Origin: Clostridia bacterium
GTDB lineage: Bacteria; Bacillota; Clostridia; Christensenellales; UBA1242
Direction of reading: 5' to 3'
Length of the DNA stretch: 6,542 nt
Assembly: GCA_016290255.1 (NCBI GenBank)
Contig: JAEETG010000072.1
Location: 1 to 6,542, forward strand
Part shown: one piece after another, positions 5,012 through 6,542 of the stretch
Layout: each line of letters begins with the position of its first letter
Numbering within the stretch: the stretch's first letter is position 1
Notes under the pieces: model-generated
The model's database searches: none
What the model saw: only the letters and a program-made list of their open reading frames with translations
What the model was told of the DNA's origin: nothing
Position numbers and translations under genes: made by a program

Positions 5012-5989
5012 ATGAGTTTAAAACATTATTTTGCAAGTGCAAACACTGGGGTTGGGTTTATGAGCCTTTTTGAAAACGCCAAATGCGGTGGGTTTACATA
5101 CGTTATTAAAGGTGGCTCAGGAACGGGCAAAAGTGGAATTATGAAAAAGGTTGCAAGGTTTTTTGATGAAAAGGGCTTTTCTGTTGAGTGCTTTCATTGT
5201 TCAACAGATATAAACAGTTTTGATGGTGTGAGAATTTGTGAAAAAAATATTTCCATTGTTGACGGCACAGCTCCTCACGTGCAAGAAGTTTCTCTTCCTG
5301 GAGTTAATGGAAGAATTTTGGATGTTGGAATTTTTGTTGATGACAAGATTAAAACATATAAAAATGAAATAGAAAACATGATGGTATTAAAGCAAAAATA
5401 TTATAAAGATTTATATGGATATTTAAGAGGCGAATACGCTTTGCAAAAAATACAAGAAAATAATCACAAAAAATTTGAAAATAGTGTGTTTTTTGATGAA
5501 ATTCAAAAAATATTAAAAGAAATAAATGCAAAAGAGCAAAACAAAGAATCAAAAGTTCGAGAATTATTTTTTGATGCAATTCAGGAAAATGGAATAAAAA
5601 ACTTTGTTGAAGAAAACAGTTATGAAAAAGTTTTTAAAATAAATAAAGATATTTTTTGTTTAAACCAAATGATGCAAATTTTGAAAGAAAAACTATGTGG
5701 CTTTGGGTATGATGTTTTGTTATTAAAAAACTGTGTTATGCCGGAGATGATTTCAGCAATTGTTCTTCCAGAAAAAGATATAATAATTTGTGGAGAAAGT
5801 GATGGCAAAAACGGGCATGTTTGCTGCGATGAAGAACTAATAAAAATTGTTCAAACAAAGGCTCAGTTTTCTCTTCAAAAAGCAAAAGAGGTTCACAGAA
5901 AAATAGAAAATATATACATTCAGCATATGAACTTCAAAGGCGTTGACAAAATAACAAAAAAACTTATTGATGAAATAATGAAAAAATAA
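5012..5989 (+). CDS. P-loop ATPase, PRK06851-like, with degenerate second half
   Basis: This gene encodes a 325-residue predicted cytosolic NTPase. AGGAG (5001-5005) lies 6 nt before ATG 5012. The N-terminal half opens with HYFASANTGVGF (5-16), then Walker A GGSGTGKS (34-41), FHCSTD (61-66) and SIVDGTAPH (81-89), stretches I associate with the PRK06851 family of spore-forming Firmicutes. From memory that family has two P-loop halves of about 180 residues. Here the second half aligns with the first at an offset of 177 residues (G55/G232, V58/V235, E77/E254, K78/K255, I80/I257), but the P-loop position reads NKDIFCLN (211-218), so nucleotide binding there is lost. The end, AKEVHRKIENIYIQHMNF (291-308), also fits the family. 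The middle (about 112-210) is Lys/Glu-rich and helical. No function is established to my knowledge. It is divergent from dpaA and convergent with asd, which suggests a sporulation role. Confidence 0.82.
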   Translation: MSLKHYFASANTGVGFMSLFENAKCGGFTYVIKGGSGTGKSGIMKKVARFFDEKGFSVECFHCSTDINSFDGVRICEKNISIVDGTAPHVQEVSLPGVNGRILDVGIFVDDKIKTYKNEIENMMVLKQKYYKDLYGYLRGEYALQKIQENNHKKFENSVFFDEIQKILKEINAKEQNKESKVRELFFDAIQENGIKNFVEENSYEKVFKINKDIFCLNQMMQILKEKLCGFGYDVLLLKNCVMPEMISAIVLPEKDIIICGESDGKNGHVCCDEELIKIVQTKAQFSLQKAKEVHRKIENIYIQHMNFKGVDKITKKLIDEIMKK

Positions 5990-6017
5990 AAACAAAAAGA
6001 TTTTTCTTTTTGTTTTT
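5988..6017. terminator. Bidirectional A/T-rich terminator between the ATPase gene and asd
   Basis: AAAAACAAAAAG (5988-5999) pairs perfectly with CTTTTTGTTTTT (6006-6017) around a 6-base loop, with a further T at 6018. The 12-bp stem has only two G-C pairs, so termination may be moderate. It starts within the ATPase stop codon (5987-5989) and lies 16 bases past the asd stop, so it can serve both convergent genes. Confidence 0.65.
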
Positions 6018-6033
6018 TATTTAAAGTGATTAT

Positions 6034-6542
6034 TTATTTTAACAATTCTTCCAAAATCTCAATTGCGTTGCTTGCCGCGCCTTTTCTTATGTTGTCTGCA
6101 ACAACAAACATTGAAAGTGCCTTTTTGCAAAACAAATCTTTTCTAACTCTTCCAACGTAAACACTATCGGTGTTTTTTGCAATTATTGGCATTGGGTAAA
6201 TATTGTTTTTTGGGCTGTCAAAAAGAGTGATTCCGTCAAAGTTTTTAAGAGCCTTTTTTGCAACATTTATGTCAACTTCTTTTTCAAATTTCGCAAAAAC
6301 AGAAACGCTGTGACAAAATGAAATTGGAACTCTAACACATGTTGCATTTACTTTGATTTTTTTGCTTAAAATTTTTTGTGTTTCTTGAACCATTTTCATC
6401 TCTTCTTTTGAAAAACCATTATCCAAAAATTTATCAATGTGTGGAATGCAGTTTTCATAGATTTTGTGTGGATAAAAAGAACTCTCTTTTCCTTGCTTGT
6501 TACTTTCTAAATCAGCAAGCCCTTTCATTCCACTTCCGCTCA
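6034..6542 (-). CDS. asd: Aspartate-semialdehyde dehydrogenase, C-terminal half (cut by window edge)
   Basis: Asd reduces aspartyl-4-phosphate to aspartate 4-semialdehyde with NADPH (EC 1.2.1.11), the substrate of DapA. The frame is open to the right edge, so the apparent ATG at 6528 is internal. The upstream codons read SGSG, matching the family's SGxG motif that follows the active-site Cys, which is outside the window. About 168 residues are visible of a usual 330-360. Counting from that internal Met, signatures are NCIPHID (26-32), FLDNGFSKEEMKMVQET (34-50), CVRVPISFCHS (64-74) with the catalytic His at 6312-6310, VYVGRVRKD and the terminal DNIRKGAASNAIEILEEL. A Cys (6315-6313) precedes the catalytic His where Gly is usual. 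The gene points toward the dpa operon on the same strand but is separated from it by the opposite-strand ATPase gene, so it is probably a separate transcript. Identity is confident. Confidence 0.95.
   Translation of the reverse strand, partial: SGSGMKGLADLESNKQGKESSFYPHKIYENCIPHIDKFLDNGFSKEEMKMVQETQKILSKKIKVNATCVRVPISFCHSVSVFAKFEKEVDINVAKKALKNFDGITLFDSPKNNIYPMPIIAKNTDSVYVGRVRKDLFCKKALSMFVVADNIRKGAASNAIEILEELLK

Noticed and set aside
1..6542. CRISPR arrays, tRNA or rRNA genes, insertion sequences, lysine riboswitch
   Set aside because: I found no regularly spaced repeats of CRISPR type, no tRNA cloverleaf, no transposase or terminal repeats, and no lysine riboswitch-like leader before dpaA. 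The promoter regions of asd and of anything further left are outside the window.

Overview
The window is AT-rich DNA from a low-GC Gram-positive, endospore-forming bacterium, most likely a member of the Clostridia. The main evidence is a dipicolinate synthase pair (dpaA-dpaB) beside aspartate/DAP-pathway genes, strong AGGAG-type Shine-Dalgarno sites, TTG as well as ATG starts, UGA used as a stop, and A/T-rich intrinsic terminators. The species cannot be named from the sequence.

Layout. (1) At 1-1175 on the minus strand, and running off the left edge, is one long open frame. Its N-terminal half looks like a degenerate class I SAM methyltransferase. It continues without a stop into an Arg/Lys-rich linker, one transmembrane segment and a predicted extracytoplasmic region. 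It starts at a TTG, with an extended -10 promoter and a 22-bp AT-only palindrome upstream. (2) At 1176-1620 is a 445-base non-coding divergent region. It holds promoters facing both ways, a leader of about 245 nt with a weak hairpin, and three copies of TTTTAGCAC. (3) At 1621-1989 and 2017-2730 on the plus strand are two small soluble proteins of unknown function, apparently co-transcribed. (4) At 2728-2760 is a bidirectional terminator shared with the convergent dapA. (5) At 4944-2741 on the minus strand is the tight operon dpaA-dpaB-dapA, with a 4-base stop/start overlap and then a stop codon embedded in a Shine-Dalgarno site. (6) At 5012-5989 on the plus strand is a P-loop ATPase of the kind seen in spore formers (PRK06851-like). 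It is divergent from dpaA and its second half has lost the Walker A motif. (7) At 5988-6017 is a second bidirectional terminator, followed by the C-terminal half of asd on the minus strand, running off the right edge.

How the genes fit together. Asd makes aspartate semialdehyde, DapA condenses it with pyruvate, and DpaA/DpaB oxidise the product to dipicolinate, the Ca-chelating solute of the spore core. This gene set recalls the Bacillus subtilis spoVFA-spoVFB-asd-dapG-dapA cluster, but in a different order, without dapG, and with the ATPase inserted in opposite orientation between asd and dpaA. A sporulation link for the ATPase is inferred from context and remembered family distribution. Nothing connects the left-hand genes (methyltransferase fusion and unknown pair) to sporulation except proximity.
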